The position numbers and the translations under genes are program-made. Source: Allolobophora icterica (taxonomy: Eukaryota; Annelida; Clitellata; Crassiclitellata; Lumbricidae). Taken from it: 64,000 bases of DNA. This document shows, piece after piece, positions 34,750 to 46,765 of this stretch. The notes under the pieces are model-generated. The model worked only from the letters and a program-made list of their open reading frames with translations. It ran no database searches and was not told the origin of the DNA. Location: assembly GCA_963556255.1 (NCBI GenBank), contig OY744609.1, forward strand, positions 12,315,514-12,379,513, in the 5' to 3' direction. The stretch's first letter is position 1; every line of letters starts with the position of its first letter.

Positions 34750-35742
34750 TATACATACATACAATATACATACATACAACATACATACATACATTCATAC
34801 ATACATACAACATAGATACATGCATACATATATGCATACATAAATAAATGCATACATGCACATATACATTAATACACATATAAATGCACACACACATACA
34901 TACATGCATACATGCATACATACATGCATACATACATACATGCATACATACATGCATACATACAAAAACATACATGCATACATGAATGCATACATACACA
35001 TATACATTAATACACAAATGCTCGTATACATACATACTTTCATACATACACACATACGTACATACAACATACACACATACATACAACATACACACATACA
35101 TACAACATACATACAATATGCATACAACATACATACAATATACATACAACATACATAAATGCATACATACACATATACATTAATACACATATAAATGCAC
35201 ATATACAAACATACATGCACACATACATGCATACATACATACATACATACTTATATACATACATACAACATGCATCCATGCATACAGAAATGCACACATA
35301 CATAAATGCATACATACACTTATACATTAATACACATATAAATACACACTTACATACAGTGCTTTTTTCTGGAAGAAAAGGTTCCGGAACGGAACAATAG
35401 GTTCCGGAACGCAATAATCGTGGGCGGGCTAAAATCCCGAGAAAAACGGGATTGGGAGTTGGGTCTCAATAAACACTGAAAACAGTTCAAAGACACTTAA
35501 ATTAAATCAAAATAACTAAATTATTATTTTTATTATTAAAATATATAAATTATATTTTAGTACCTGAAAAAAGTTGCCGGAACGCCGTTCCGGTGCGTTC
35601 CGGCTGAAAAAAAGCACTGCATACATATATACATACAACATACATACATACATACAACATACATGCATACATAAATGCATACATACACATACTTTAATAC
35701 ACATATAAATGCACACATACACACATACATACATCATATATA
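34750..35742. repeat. Long imperfect (TACA)n microsatellite
   Basis: About 700 bp of TACA/TGCA tetranucleotides in two blocks, split by the MITE at 35357-35619. It hosts three transposon insertions. Confidence 0.95.
35357..35619 (+). mobile_element. hAT-like MITE with GTTCCGGAAC palindromes, copy A (263 bp)
   Basis: Ends CAGTGCTTTTTTC / GAAAAAAAGCACTG, flanked by CTTACATA and CATACATA (7 of 8 match) inside a TACA microsatellite. Subterminal palindromes are GGTTCCGGAACGG and CGGAACGCCGTTCCGG. Confidence 0.8.
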
Positions 35743-36754
35743 CCGGGTGGCCCATTAAAAACGTTCCCCAACTTTGTCAACCTGGCAATTAAACAATTTT
35801 AAAGTAAGTTGAATCATAGTATATCAAACTAATCATAATTCATATTTGTACAACACAGCCAAAATTTAGCGCAAAATACTCAACAGTTTCAGAGAAATTG
35901 ATGTTAGAACTGTATGACCCTGGTCAAAATTTTGCACAGTTGTTTTATGATGATGTTTTACGCGAACAGATGTTTAATTGATCCTCCGCCTTCTCTTGTA
36001 ACGACCCTTAAACGCTGTTTCCACTGTCCTTTTGACTTCTGTCCTTGTGTGTCGTCTAATAGAGACCATTTTGCTTCAATGACCTGCTTATTGTGCTTAA
36101 GTTCGTCGTATTTAGAAACGATTTTCTGCGACCAGCATACACAAGCTCATTAAGGGCGTTCCATACATAGTAGTCCATAGGATTTAGATCGGGAGAGTTT
36201 GGTGGCCAGGCATCACTGTGGATAAAATCAGAGGTGTTTGCTTGAAGAAATTGCTGAGCCAATCTGCAACGATGTTAAGGGGCACTGTCTTGTTGAAAGA
36301 TGTAATTGTCGTCAGGATAGAGTCTAGGACATTGGGGAATGAGCTTATCGCGTATCAAGCCGACGTAATACTCTCCATTGACTTTGGTTTCTGAGGATCA
36401 ACGATTCGCTTGCCTCACCAACCCTTCTCCTCAAATGATATCTTAATAACAGCGAGATCATCATTTGAAAACACCATGTTTTAATGTTTACCACTTCGAG
36501 GACTAGTTTAATGAAGATACTCTCGTTACTTCGCGGCGAAATAAATGACGTAGTTTTGTGCAAAATTTGTAAACTGTTATGACGTCATAACCTTGCCGCA
36601 GGGTGTGACATAATAAACGTACTCTCTTGAAATGTGACATTTGTGCACAGAAATAATTGCTTAACATTTTGGTATAAATTAGAATTTGATATCTCTGAAA
36701 TTAGATCTTTGCCAGGTTAACAAAGTTTGGGAACGTTTTTAATGGGCCACCCGG
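35743..36754 (-). mobile_element. Decayed Tc1/mariner-like transposon (1012 bp)
   Basis: About 45-bp inverted ends starting CCGGGTGGCCCATTAAAAAC, with TA on both sides (35741-35742 and 36755-36756). On the minus strand 36300-36056 reads a transposase C-terminal half including QQDSAP and SPDLNPMDYYVWN, the second and third acidic residues of the DDD/DDE core about 33 positions apart, with stops and frameshifts. The N-terminal half is largely missing. It is inserted in the left target duplication of the MITE at 36761. Confidence 0.85.
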
Positions 36755-36760
36755 TACATA

Positions 36761-37016
36761 CAGGGCTTTTTCTCAGCCGGAACGGCGTTCCGGCACCTTT
36801 TTTCAGCCACTAAAAATATTTCTTTAATTTTAATAATAAAAACAATAATTTTGTTATTTTAATTTATTTTCAGTGTTTTTGAACTGTTTTCAGTGTTTAT
36901 TCAGACCCCTACCAACACCCAATCCCGTTTTTCTTGTGATTTTAGCCCGCCCATAAATGTTGCGTTCCGGAACCTATTGTTCCGTTCCGGAACCTTTTTT
37001 CTAGAAAAAAGCACTG
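36761..37016 (-). mobile_element. hAT-like MITE with GTTCCGGAAC palindromes, copy B (256 bp), inverted
   Basis: Same family as the element at 35357 in opposite orientation. The right flank is TATACATA (37017-37024). The left 8 bases as read do not match, but removing the adjacent mariner-like element and one TA restores TATACATA exactly. Confidence 0.85.
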
Positions 37017-37372
37017 TATACATACATACAACATACACACGCAAAGTACGTTAGACTATCGTTGATGGCTGCCAGAAAACGATATCAATGAACTACACTT
37101 GTGAAAATATTAGCCTTCTAGCATATATAAAGAAAATCTTTTTAAAATTTAATTTACTGACAAATAAGTTTAAAGAACAAGGAACTGTTTTTAGCAAGGT
37201 GTTTATTTAGTGACATCTTGTTCTCGTAAGAAAAACAAAAAGGTGATACGGTCGCTTTGAAATGGCATTGTATAAAAATATTTTACAAAAAAAAAAATTT
37301 TCCTACCTACCTACCCACTTTTTTAAAACTCCGTTACCGGAAACACACCATTTTTTTTTTGGGCCTAATGCC

Positions 37373-39605
37373 AATCATTTTAACCAGATACAAAATGGAG
37401 TATGCAGATTTTGATAAAGCAAGCAGCCATTATAGGATAAATTCTAGACACAAAGGTTCGATGCCATCATTCGATGTGAAATCATCGTGCAATACCAGTA
37501 CACAAAAATACTGAATGAAGAAATATGACAGCATCCAACCCTATAGACACCAACTATAAGTAAGTAATTAAGTAAGTAAGCAAGTAAGTAAGTAAACAAG
37601 CAAGTACCTGAATAAGCAAGTAAGTAACAAAGTATTGTATTGTATTTCAAAACTAATAAAGTGCCTCTACCCAGTGCCCACCAATCAGAGGCACTCCTAG
37701 TGCAAAAGTCCTTGGGCATAAAGCAAGTTTTAAGAAAACAAAAAGCTGTGGCAGGACCACCAGATAGTACTGCAGCCATAATATGTAATTAAGTAAGTAA
37801 GCAAATAAGCAAGCAAGTAAGTAAATAAGTAACTATATAAGTAAGTAAGGAATTAAATAAGTAACTAAGTAAGTCATTAAGGTTGTCCTTAAGACCATGC
37901 ATTGGCAGATTACTGTAGGAACAAGGCCATGGCTTAGGGATGGCATATTTCTGAGGGTGGCAAAACTTCCAAATTAAAAATTCAACATTACATTTAATTT
38001 AAAATTCAGAGCAAGACAAAATATAATTCTAATGACATTAGTCAAAGTTAAAACTTGGGAATATAAATATTGAACACCTTTATTACGCCCAAGAGCCAGA
38101 AACAACAACAAAGAGGTGAAAGAGCAAATACAGCCAAAAGCAAAACTCCTCCACTGCCGTACTCAGGAGGTAACAGTCTCAAGCCTGGATGAAGGAGGAC
38201 GATGACACTAGAAATCTTCGTCATGACATAGCACCATTAAACAGAAACTACCTACCTAACCAAATGTACCTAACCAAAAGCAAAACACGAAAAAATATTA
38301 GGGTTGGGAAAAAACTTGGCCTAGTGGTGGCAGACTGTTAGATCTGAACCTGCTTCAAACACCACCAGTGTCTGGTGAAACAGAACAGTCAGTTTTACAT
38401 CCACACTGTATTGGTAAATGAGCATATTGCTGCATCTAGCAGTGTCACTCCCAATGGTTGCAAAGTACTGTCATCTAACAACTAGCCCCAGTCAGCAGGA
38501 TTTCGTAACACAGCAGCGTTACTCAAAAGCCTGACTGCAGATATCGCCACAGACTAGAGAGTACAGACCCTGATGCACAGGACGTTTAGTGAAATGCACC
38601 CACTGTCAGTGAAATGTTCTCACCTAGCCTTTCCACAGTGATAGAGCTCTCCTACCCATTCCGCTGCCACTCGAAATTGTATCCAAAGTTTTAAGAGCTG
38701 CATATCAACAAGAAGCCTGACAAACATACTTACAAATTTACTGATGCCGTATGAATAAGGCCAATGCAACTGTATCAGTTTAGTTACTGTGTAGAGTGGT
38801 TGCCAGTGGCTTCTATCCCCCCTAAACAACCGGGCTCAATCCCTCTCTTTCCCCCTCTTTCACAGAAACCCGCCGTGAGCTGGAAGCAATTCCATCTTAC
38901 TGTAAAGCCCTTCCATATCTCGCTTTCCCTTCCTCCCCTACCACTCCCCACCCATCCCCTTTCCCTTTACCACTCCTGTACCATTCCCTGCCTTCCCCTC
39001 CCATCCCTTTGAAGTGGAGGAGTCCGGGGTCCTCCCCGAAATTTTTTTGGATTCTACATTGAGTTTTAGCGCATTTTGGAGAAAGAAAACTGGTTTTGGA
39101 AAACTATACATTTTAGTTCAACTGAACTGTTGAATTAATTTCTGTAGAGTTCCCAGTGCACTGTAAAAATGTTATGGGACAGGCTGTAATATATAAGGGA
39201 CAAAATTTCCAAAAAATGGGACACATGTTAAAATACTGAGCAATATGGGACACTGCTTAGCAAATATATGGGGATTTTAAAGACTGCATTATGAATGCCT
39301 ATTTCTTGTGTAATGCAGTGGCAACAGGCTCCATCCCTGCCTATTGCAGTGTTACCCAGCCGACAATTATTTTGCAGGAATATTTCAAGACCTGATAATC
39401 CCATTTTCTCTGCTCTACACGACAATAATTGTAGCATTGACCAACTAGTTTTTCTTAATCAACAGGATTATGAACGCGTTTTTCAATTTTTAAACATTTT
39501 TTGCACCCTACATCAACAGAAAATAGCAGAACATAATGGTCAATAGCTAAAGAAAAACAAGTAATAATGATACGCTATAACACTGCTTAGACACTGTAAA
39601 CTAAG
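37373..39605. other. Non-coding DNA with (AAGT)n and MITE fragments
   Basis: AAGT repeats near 37560-37625 and 37785-37880 flank the LINE tail. At about 38804 a CAGTGGCTTCTATCCCCCCT end resembles the AGGGATAGAAGCCCCTG end at 40325-40341, probably two decayed hAT-like fragments. Confidence 0.45.
37628..37780 (-). mobile_element. LINE 3' end fragment
   Basis: Minus-strand GGAGTGCCTCTGATTGGTGG...AGGCACTTTATTAG and (AATAC)n, closest to the copy ending at 17935. Confidence 0.75.
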
Positions 39606-39858
39606 CATAGGCCTAATTTGTGGGAGGTACAAGGGGTACCCGTACCCCACTTTTTGGACTGGGGGACCATACCCCACTATTTAAATAATGCCAATCAATA
39701 TTTTATTATTACTGCAATTAAAAGATGGCTTGTTTTTACTGACATAAAAATTAATGAGAATACTGGCAGGGTAATATGTTCGAAATGGTCTCCATGCGAA
39801 AAGTGAAAGTGGAGAAGAAATTGGTGCCACCACTTTTTAGACCAAAGTTACGCCCCTG
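39606..39858 (+). mobile_element. hAT-like MITE, CATAGGC(C/G)TAATT family, copy 1 (253 bp)
   Basis: Ends CATAGGCCTAATTTG / AAAGTTACGCCCCTG, flanked by AAACTAAG and AACCTAAG (7 of 8). Contains GGGGTACCCGTACCCC and shares its sequence with the copy at 54772. Confidence 0.75.
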
Positions 39859-40748
39859 AACCTAAGCAAATATTGCATGGCTCATAATACTGATACAAAT
39901 AATAATGACACTCCATGTCTAAGCAGACACTGTAACCTAAGCAAATATTGCATGACCCATAATAGTAATAAATGAAAATACTAAGTTGAAAAATGCCATT
40001 CGAAGGCCTTCACAACATAGCCAATAATGGCCATTAGCAATGTTTAATCTAAAATGTTCAGTCCTTAGATGTTGCAGGACAAAGCATTTTGCAGGCCCGA
40101 GTCAGTACTGTCAGTGGAACAGAAACATCCATTTCACTGGGACGGGGAGGGGACTTTCCCTCTGGCACAAAGTGGAAGCAGTCTGCTTCCTCCCCCCCCC
40201 ACGTAGTAGCCCTGCACAGAACTGTGAGCAAAGACTCTGTAACTTGTAGGGAGTATGATAAAAATTAAAAATAAATACTTCCCCCCTGTTTTTCACTGGG
40301 CTCAACTTGCGCCCGCCCTGAATAGGGATAGAAGCCCCTGGTGGTTGCTGGTCAAATGTGACCAACAGAACTTGACTTGGGTTCAGTTTAGACTTAGTTG
40401 GTTAAATTGAACTAATAGCAAAGAGAAACTTCTAGTAAGTGCTTAAAACATTAGGCCTGCAGCACAATAAATATGCCCAAACTGGTTGACCTAATAGCTA
40501 TAGCTAACACATTTATGACACAATTTCAATCATCTAATTTGTTATCTTCCCATTTGAATTTTGGGCTCTACATGTCATGTATATTAGCTCCAGAGGTGTG
40601 TTTCCAGTAGTCTCAGCATAGTTTCTTTACAGATGAACTTGTTCTTAGTGAATTTAACAGTGCTTAGGCTTGCACAGGTGGCCCAGTTTAGATGTACTTA
40701 AAAGGTGCTATATTAAGCGCCAAGATAGATGCACACATACATACACGT

Positions 40749-42192
40749 GTATATGTTACAGGCAATTCGTAAAAACAGGGATTTTGTAAAATCCCTGAAA
40801 TTTTTAGGTACTTTGTGAAATCCCTGATTCACTCAGGCACTTTACAAAATCCCTGAAAAAACCAGGGATTTTGTAAAATCCCTGAAATCAGAAGACAAAA
40901 ATTTGACAGATTGCCTGAATTGAAAATGACGAACATAATCGAAGTTTATTACGCAAACAAACCCTATTTTCAAGGGATCGACAGTTTAAGATGGTATTTT
41001 ATTTTAAGTTTAGTTCTCATGTTGTACAACCAGGAATTTTTTTAAAATGTCTGACAGTTTATTATGCATGGTCTTATTATATATGTTCTTTCCACCAGTA
41101 GGAATGATCGCAATACAGTTATCTGATGTCACTAACCGTTTTAGGATGTAGTACTGTCTGTTGGTCTTTGTTGTTGTATCCTTCATCGCATCTTTCAACC
41201 ATCAAATCGAAGTACGTTTCCTTCTTAATCAGCGCTGTTTTCTTATCGGCATTGTACATAACAAGCAACTGTTCCATAAATTTTACCTCTGTCATATTAT
41301 GATACTATCCATTTTGTTTAGAACTGACCTAACCAAAGGATAACCAGAAATGAAATAGTTCTTGCTGGGTTTTAATTTATAGCAAGGGTACTCGTCTGAC
41401 CACAGTTAATCTCAGCCAATCGGAAAATATTTCGGTCAACTTCTAATTGTTGCGACGGCACATCAAAGAATTATAAGTAAATAGACAATCAAAGTTCTCT
41501 GAGTTCTGCGAAACAAATAGGGACAAATTTTTCAAACGGAAAGTGCAGTTGTCGAGCCGTATTGTTTACTTATTTGTGAAGTATCAACAACTTCAATTAT
41601 CCTGCAACTTCAAAGTCTACCGAGTGCTGCAAGACAAATAGCTGCAAATTTTTCAAAGGGAAAGTAAAGTTGTCGAGCCAGATTGTTTATTAATTTGTGA
41701 TGTATCAACAACTTCAATTAATTTGCAACTTCAAAGTTAAAATTTTTCAAAGGGAAAGTCAAGTGTCGAAACCATTCGAGTATGTCGTGAGGCAACAAAA
41801 ACTGATGTAGAACTGAATTTAAAATAAAATACCATCTAAAAATGGTAATCGTTTGACTTATAACACTTCTTTGCATAATGAACCGTCAGACATTTTACAA
41901 AATTCATGGTTGTACAACATGAGAACTAAACTTAAAATGAAATACCATCTTAAACTGTCGATCCCTTGAAAATAGGGTTTGTTTGCGTAATAAACTTCGA
42001 TTATGTTCGTCATTTTCATTTCAGGCAATCTGTCAAATTTTCGTCTTCTGATTTCAGGGATTTTACAAAATCCCTGGTTTTTTCAGGGATTTTGTAAAGT
42101 GCCTGAGTGAATCAGGGATTTTACAAAGTACCTAAAAATTTCAGGGATTTTACAAAATCCCTGGTTTTACGAATTGCCTGTAACATATATAC
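40749..42192. mobile_element. Foldback-type element with ~300-bp inverted ends (1.44 kb)
   Basis: The inverted arms at about 40749-41060 and 41880-42192 start TGTTACAGGCAATTCGTAAA. They carry repeated hairpins of AGGGATTTTGTAAAATCCCT. The centre has a ~115-bp tandem duplication (CAACTTCAATTA...TTTTTCAAAGGGAAAGT) near 41510-41780. A short minus frame at 41198-41010 (TTTKTNRQYYILKR) faintly resembles the start of integrase-like zinc-binding regions, but this is not secure. Confidence 0.8.
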
Positions 42193-42294
42193 ACAAATAT
42201 AATTTATATATATATATACACACACACAAATATCATTTATATATATATATATACACACAAATATCAGTTATATATATATACACACAAATATCAT

Positions 42295-42325
<31 letters not shown>

Positions 42326-43213
42326 AACATATATCATGATATCATCCCTGTTGCCACCATCATTTTAACTGGTGCGCAACAACATCTTCATTTACTCATT
42401 GCAAATTAAAACTTTATTTCCAAACCACTACCCACAGACTTTCGACTCTAAAAATTAAACTGTAAGTCTCTTGGCGCCACAATAATGCAAAGATTTACGC
42501 AGTATACGCTACATGCATGTTTACATTGCGTCGTAGCCAACTCGCGCAAAATGATTTACTTACTTGTCGAATGGTCCAGGCACACAAGACACCGAAAATT
42601 TCGAATCCGAAGCCGTAATTCACAAAATTCTTACACGATACAGAACTACAGACAGTCAATTTTTACACCTAAGGCCGAACATTTGCGCGGCGTAAAACTT
42701 AATTAGAAGAAGGACTACAACGCAGAGTGTGTGCAGGGTGTGTACACGTAAAAATGTAGTCTCCACTGTTGACTGCTAGACGATTGAATCTGACCAGATT
42801 ATGACCTCTAGATCGTAAACGCAAAATCCAGATTTCGTTTTAGCTTTAATTTTGCGCCGATGATCGTAAGAAAACGTAAGACGCCGTTTACACGAATTAA
42901 AATAAATAGATTAAGCGTCGACGACAACGACGACGCTATGTGCGGCGTTCCATTGACCTCGTAATGCGCATACTGTCTTGGCTGAAGATGCAATGCGGCG
43001 TTCATCAGTCTTAGTTTAGGCCTAATCCAGAGGCGTAGCGACCGCCCTCCGTACCCTCCGACCGCAGGGGGCCCCGCAAGGAAGGAGGCCCCTAAAAGTG
43101 GCAAAAAGAACCGTAAACGGCGTGAGGCGAGAACGGCGCATTCCGGTTTCCGCATTGTAAGGGGCCCCGGACGTATACATTCAGAGGGGGCCACGTTCTT
43201 TGTTGCTACGGCC

Positions 43214-43585
43214 ACAGTATAAATAATACACAGTACGTCGACTCCCGCGTCTCCCGGCCGATGCAACAGTCAGAATGTGTGACCGACCGCCATTTTGAAC
43301 ACGAGCTCTTACACGTCGATACACCGGAACCCATCACATCAAATATTGTTAAATGTTACAACAACATTGAGGACTACACGCCGATACACCGGAATCCATC
43401 ACATAAAATATTTTTTAAACGTTACAACACCATCGAGGACTTCATTAGAATTAACAATATTATTTTTAACGTTAATTTCAGCTTAAATCTATAATTCAAG
43501 AGCTCTGATTCAAAATGGCGTCACCCCAAAAACTAGTCAACACTTAGCATTGCGAGTCGACGTACTGTGTAATTATTTATACTGT
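43214..43585 (+). mobile_element. MITE with ACAGTATAAATA ends, copy 1 (372 bp)
   Basis: Ends ACAGTATAAATAATACACAG / CTGTGTAATTATTTATACTG, paired over about 35 bases including GTCGACTC. The interior has a duplicated ACACCGGAATCCATCACAT unit. Flanks show no clear duplication. Confidence 0.75.
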
Positions 43586-45166
43586 GGTCTTAGTTTAATC
43601 CAATAAACCCTGGGGACTACAACTCGAATTTTCTTGTACATAATTATAAATGGTGGGACATGGCTGAAGGTAGCCATTTGTCAAAACGGATTTATTTGGT
43701 ACGCTAGTGACGGTCATCTATAGCTATCGCTAATACGCTTGGTCACTGATCATGTGGTTGCAGGTTCGACTGCGCGGAATGACCTCTGACAAGTGTTTGC
43801 GCATATGCCTCTGTCAGCAAGCCAGTGGCGGCGATCTTGTCTGAGAGGTGGGGGGACAAAGTCGGCCATGGTCTGGTCGATGACGATTTTTTATGAATTC
43901 ATGTCCCCCCAAAAAATTTCTCCACAAAACTTGAAGACTTTTCTACAAATTCATCTCCCAAAAAAGTTGATGACTTTTTTAGTCATTCGCCTTTTTTACT
44001 ACTTTTTCCGGACTCCCAACAAACAATAATATCCACTGCCTTCTTCTTAGGATTTCGTCTATAAACCTTATACCCTTTCTCCTTTTCTATACATTCATCC
44101 CCCAATTTTTGGGGGGAATCATCTCCAAAAAATGTGATGACCGTTTTTTAAAAATTCTTCTCCGAGAAGCATTTTATGACCTTTTTCTTACTTTCTCTGA
44201 ATTTTCGGGGACACTTCTGCTCAAATTTTTTTTACCTCATCTGGTCAAAAAGGCAGTGAAAACCCTCACACGCAATTACATTTGTTGGCCTTTTTTAGTG
44301 GTTCTTCCAAACTTTGGGGGACAAATGTATGGTGTGTCCCCCCCCACTCTGAAAGCTGGGGGACATGTCCCCCGTCCCCCATGATCGCCGCCCATGGAGA
44401 AACATGAGAAAGATTCGATTGTGAGGGGAAGACTCGATCAGGCCACCATCCTTCTACGCCAAACGTACGAAGACTAAGGCACACCTGATACCTATAATTA
44501 TATTATTGCTGCACCTCTTGCCCGGTTTACTTTCCGCATAGCTTTTCTTCGATCGTGGGCGTTTAATTTAAATAATGCTTCCTTAGCGGTCAGGACACCT
44601 GATACGGTCGCAACAGGAATGCACCATCGCTCAAATGTCGGTCAGTTGGACATCCAAAAAGATCAAAGTTTCTTAACATGTCGATCAGCATACATGTGCT
44701 CATAGAAGCTATGACATGTCGCTTTTCGCATTAATGCCAAAGTCACCACGATCTGAAGGCTCGCAAACGCCAATTTGAGGGCAGTCCGACAGAACAGACC
44801 GCATACGGAGAATAAGCACCCTGAAACTGGGCAAATTTTAAAAGTAAATTTCCGAAACTTCTCAGCACCAGAAAACGCCTCGCCAGAGCCAGGTTATATA
44901 CGGGTATTGTATCACATCAGATCAGGCAGAGGGTCAAGCCGAACTGCCTGATGTTATGCTGCAAACGCGCTTTTAAGAGATTCTATAAATGCGCTATATA
45001 AAACCCCAGATACATGTATACACGGTCGAGGTCATTGGAGGATCCTGGAGCACGCTGTTCAACATGCTCGGTTTTTTGTATCGAGTGTCCAGTGGAGGGT
45101 CAAGCGAATGAGCGCCCACATTGCGGATAGGTGGAGGATAGGTGCATTTGCAGAGATCTCGTGGTA
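43586..45166. other. Non-coding DNA with a probable decayed element
   Basis: About 43819-44396 is bounded by CAGTGGCGGCGATC and GATCGCCGCCCATG and contains repeated GGGGGACA-type blocks, suggesting another MITE-like element; a partial relative is at 52685-52888. No target duplication found. Confidence 0.4.
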
Positions 45167-45174
45167 GTTTGCCC

Positions 45175-45872
45175 CACTGGCGTAAACTTGTCCAAAATAT
45201 TGGTGGGGCATGGGGACCAGAGGTGCAAAAAAACCAAGTTTTTCAAGATGAAAAATTGTTTTGTTTTGCGTGTTTTTTTTGTTTTCTTTTGTTTTTATGT
45301 TTTTTGTTGTTTTGCTTATTTGTCTTTAAGATTTTCGGTTTTGGATCACAAAAATCATGAAATTGGTATGAACAAGAGCTCCAACTCAGTTTAATTCAGT
45401 TGCGATTTTCGAAAATTAAAAATCGTCAAATCAATGTTATTAAAATAACTTCTACAAGAATAAGAACCAAAATTTTTAAACAAAAAAATGTTTTGTGGTT
45501 TTCCTTTTCTTGTGTTTTTAAACCAAAAACCGAAAAAAGCTCTTTTCACCTTTGGTCTGGACAATCAGCGAGCTTCAGAGGCTTCCGGTGTTACGTAATG
45601 CATATGAAATGAGTGCTTTTTGTGTACATGTAAATTGTTCTAAATTGAAGATATTGAAGAAAAAATAAATATTTGTTTTCATTACGAATTTCTGATAGTA
45701 TTTCAGTTCTTTGTCTTTGTTTTTCTGTTTCTGAAGAAATTTGTGCATTTTTAAACATAATATTTTAATATTTGAAGAAATACTCCTCTCGATTATTGGG
45801 GGGGGATTGCCCCGGCTCCTCAATTATTGGGGGGCACGTGCCCCGGCTGACCCCCCAGAGTCTACGCCTATG
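45175..45872. mobile_element. hAT-like non-autonomous element (698 bp)
   Basis: Ends CACTGGCGTAAACTTG / AGTCTACGCCTATG, flanked by a perfect 8-bp duplication GTTTGCCC (45167-45174 and 45873-45880). The interior is AT-rich and non-coding. Confidence 0.8.
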
Positions 45873-46202
45873 GTTTGCCCCCAAAGAAATGGCACAGTAA
45901 AGGATTGATGCACGATTCCTTAAACTGAGAAGAGACTGGAGGCCAAGATAAACCCTCAAGGCCAAGACAATGAAAAAAAAATGGAAATCAAACAAAATAT
46001 AAATAGCAGGATAAAAATAACATTAAACCAAATAACTTCACATTCCTTGAAATCGCTTCTATAAATAGTCATAATTACAGTGCCAATAACACTCACAAAA
46101 ATGGGCTTCAAGTTCAACTTCATGGGTTTTTGCACACAATAGGCTAAACACCACCAGAGTCTCAGACTCTCACTGTAAACATTCACAAGGGCCCTCAAAA
46201 TT

Positions 46203-46440
46203 AAGTTTTACTTATTTATTTCGGATATTTCTATAGCGCCTCCTCAGTCTACTACTACTCAGAGGCGCTCCCGACTACAGCATTGATACTGTGTCAGAGT
46301 TTTCACGCCGAAGCGCCACGAGCAATCGCGAGTGAAGGACTTGCCCAAGGTCCGTACGCAGCGGCTAGAGTGGGATTCGAACCTGCAACCCTCCGGTCAC
46401 AAGGCGCCGAACTTACCACTGAGCCACCACGCCCCACAAA
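46203..46440 (-). mobile_element. tRNA-headed SINE with TTGGGCAAGTCCTTCACT core
   Basis: On the minus strand the head reads GGGGCGTGGTGGCTCAGTGG and GGTTGCAGGTTCGAATCCCA, followed by TTGGGCAAGTCCTT and a GAGGCGCTATAGAAATAT tail. Just downstream of NOP16. Confidence 0.85.
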
Positions 46441-46663
46441 TGTTTGCGCCTAAGCCCCATTTTCTGTAAACGCACCTCTGCACATATAAAGCTGTCTCAG
46501 ATACCTTTTGCATAACATGTCAGACAGAAGTTAATCATGGCCATAAACAGAACTAAAAGAAAAATTGTGCGATGTTTATATTTTTATTTTGCATTATGGC
46601 TGACAGTTCACTCAGTTCAATTAACTATAAGGTTCCAAAACGATGCTCCTGTTTTCCGTAACC

Positions 46664-46765
46664 CTATGACTTGCTCTCTCGCAAGACTTCAAAATATTTA
46701 TTTATTTTTCTTTTAATCTGCTTTGGCGTTTCCTGGTAATAGTTCTTCAAATCACGAGACATTGC
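46664..46765 (-). CDS. NOP16: NOP16 exon 5 (C-terminus, stop TAG)
   Basis: Acceptor TTTCTTTCAG then 33 codons and TAG at 46666-46664. Encodes AMSRDLKNYYQETPKQIK and a Lys-rich tail ending RESKS, much shorter than the vertebrate tail. Confidence 0.95.
   Translation of the reverse strand, partial: AMSRDLKNYYQETPKQIKRKINKYFEVLRESKS

Larger units (their letters stand above)
34109..37372. mobile_element. Possible outer element with GTTTCCGGTAACG inverted ends (3.26 kb)
   Basis: An inverted pair, ATGGTGTGTTTCCGGTAACG at 34133-34152 and its complement at 37332-37351, extends outward through GGCC(A)TTATGGC-like sequence to about 34109 and 37372. It continues inward in weaker form (GGAAAATTTTTT block). 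The interior holds a TACA microsatellite, two MITEs and a mariner. No target duplication was identified. Confidence 0.55.

Noticed and set aside
34673..35414. Overlapping Cys/Tyr/Met-rich frames up to 163 codons
   Set aside because: Pure TACA microsatellite translation, not a gene.
38600..38760. Minus-strand exon-like block with GTGAGA donor
   Set aside because: Two competing frames, no recognisable protein and no neighbours.
42440..42720. CG-rich block with a strong minus-strand donor (ACAA|GTAAGTAAA) as a first exon
   Set aside because: No downstream coding exon on that strand could be found to support a gene.
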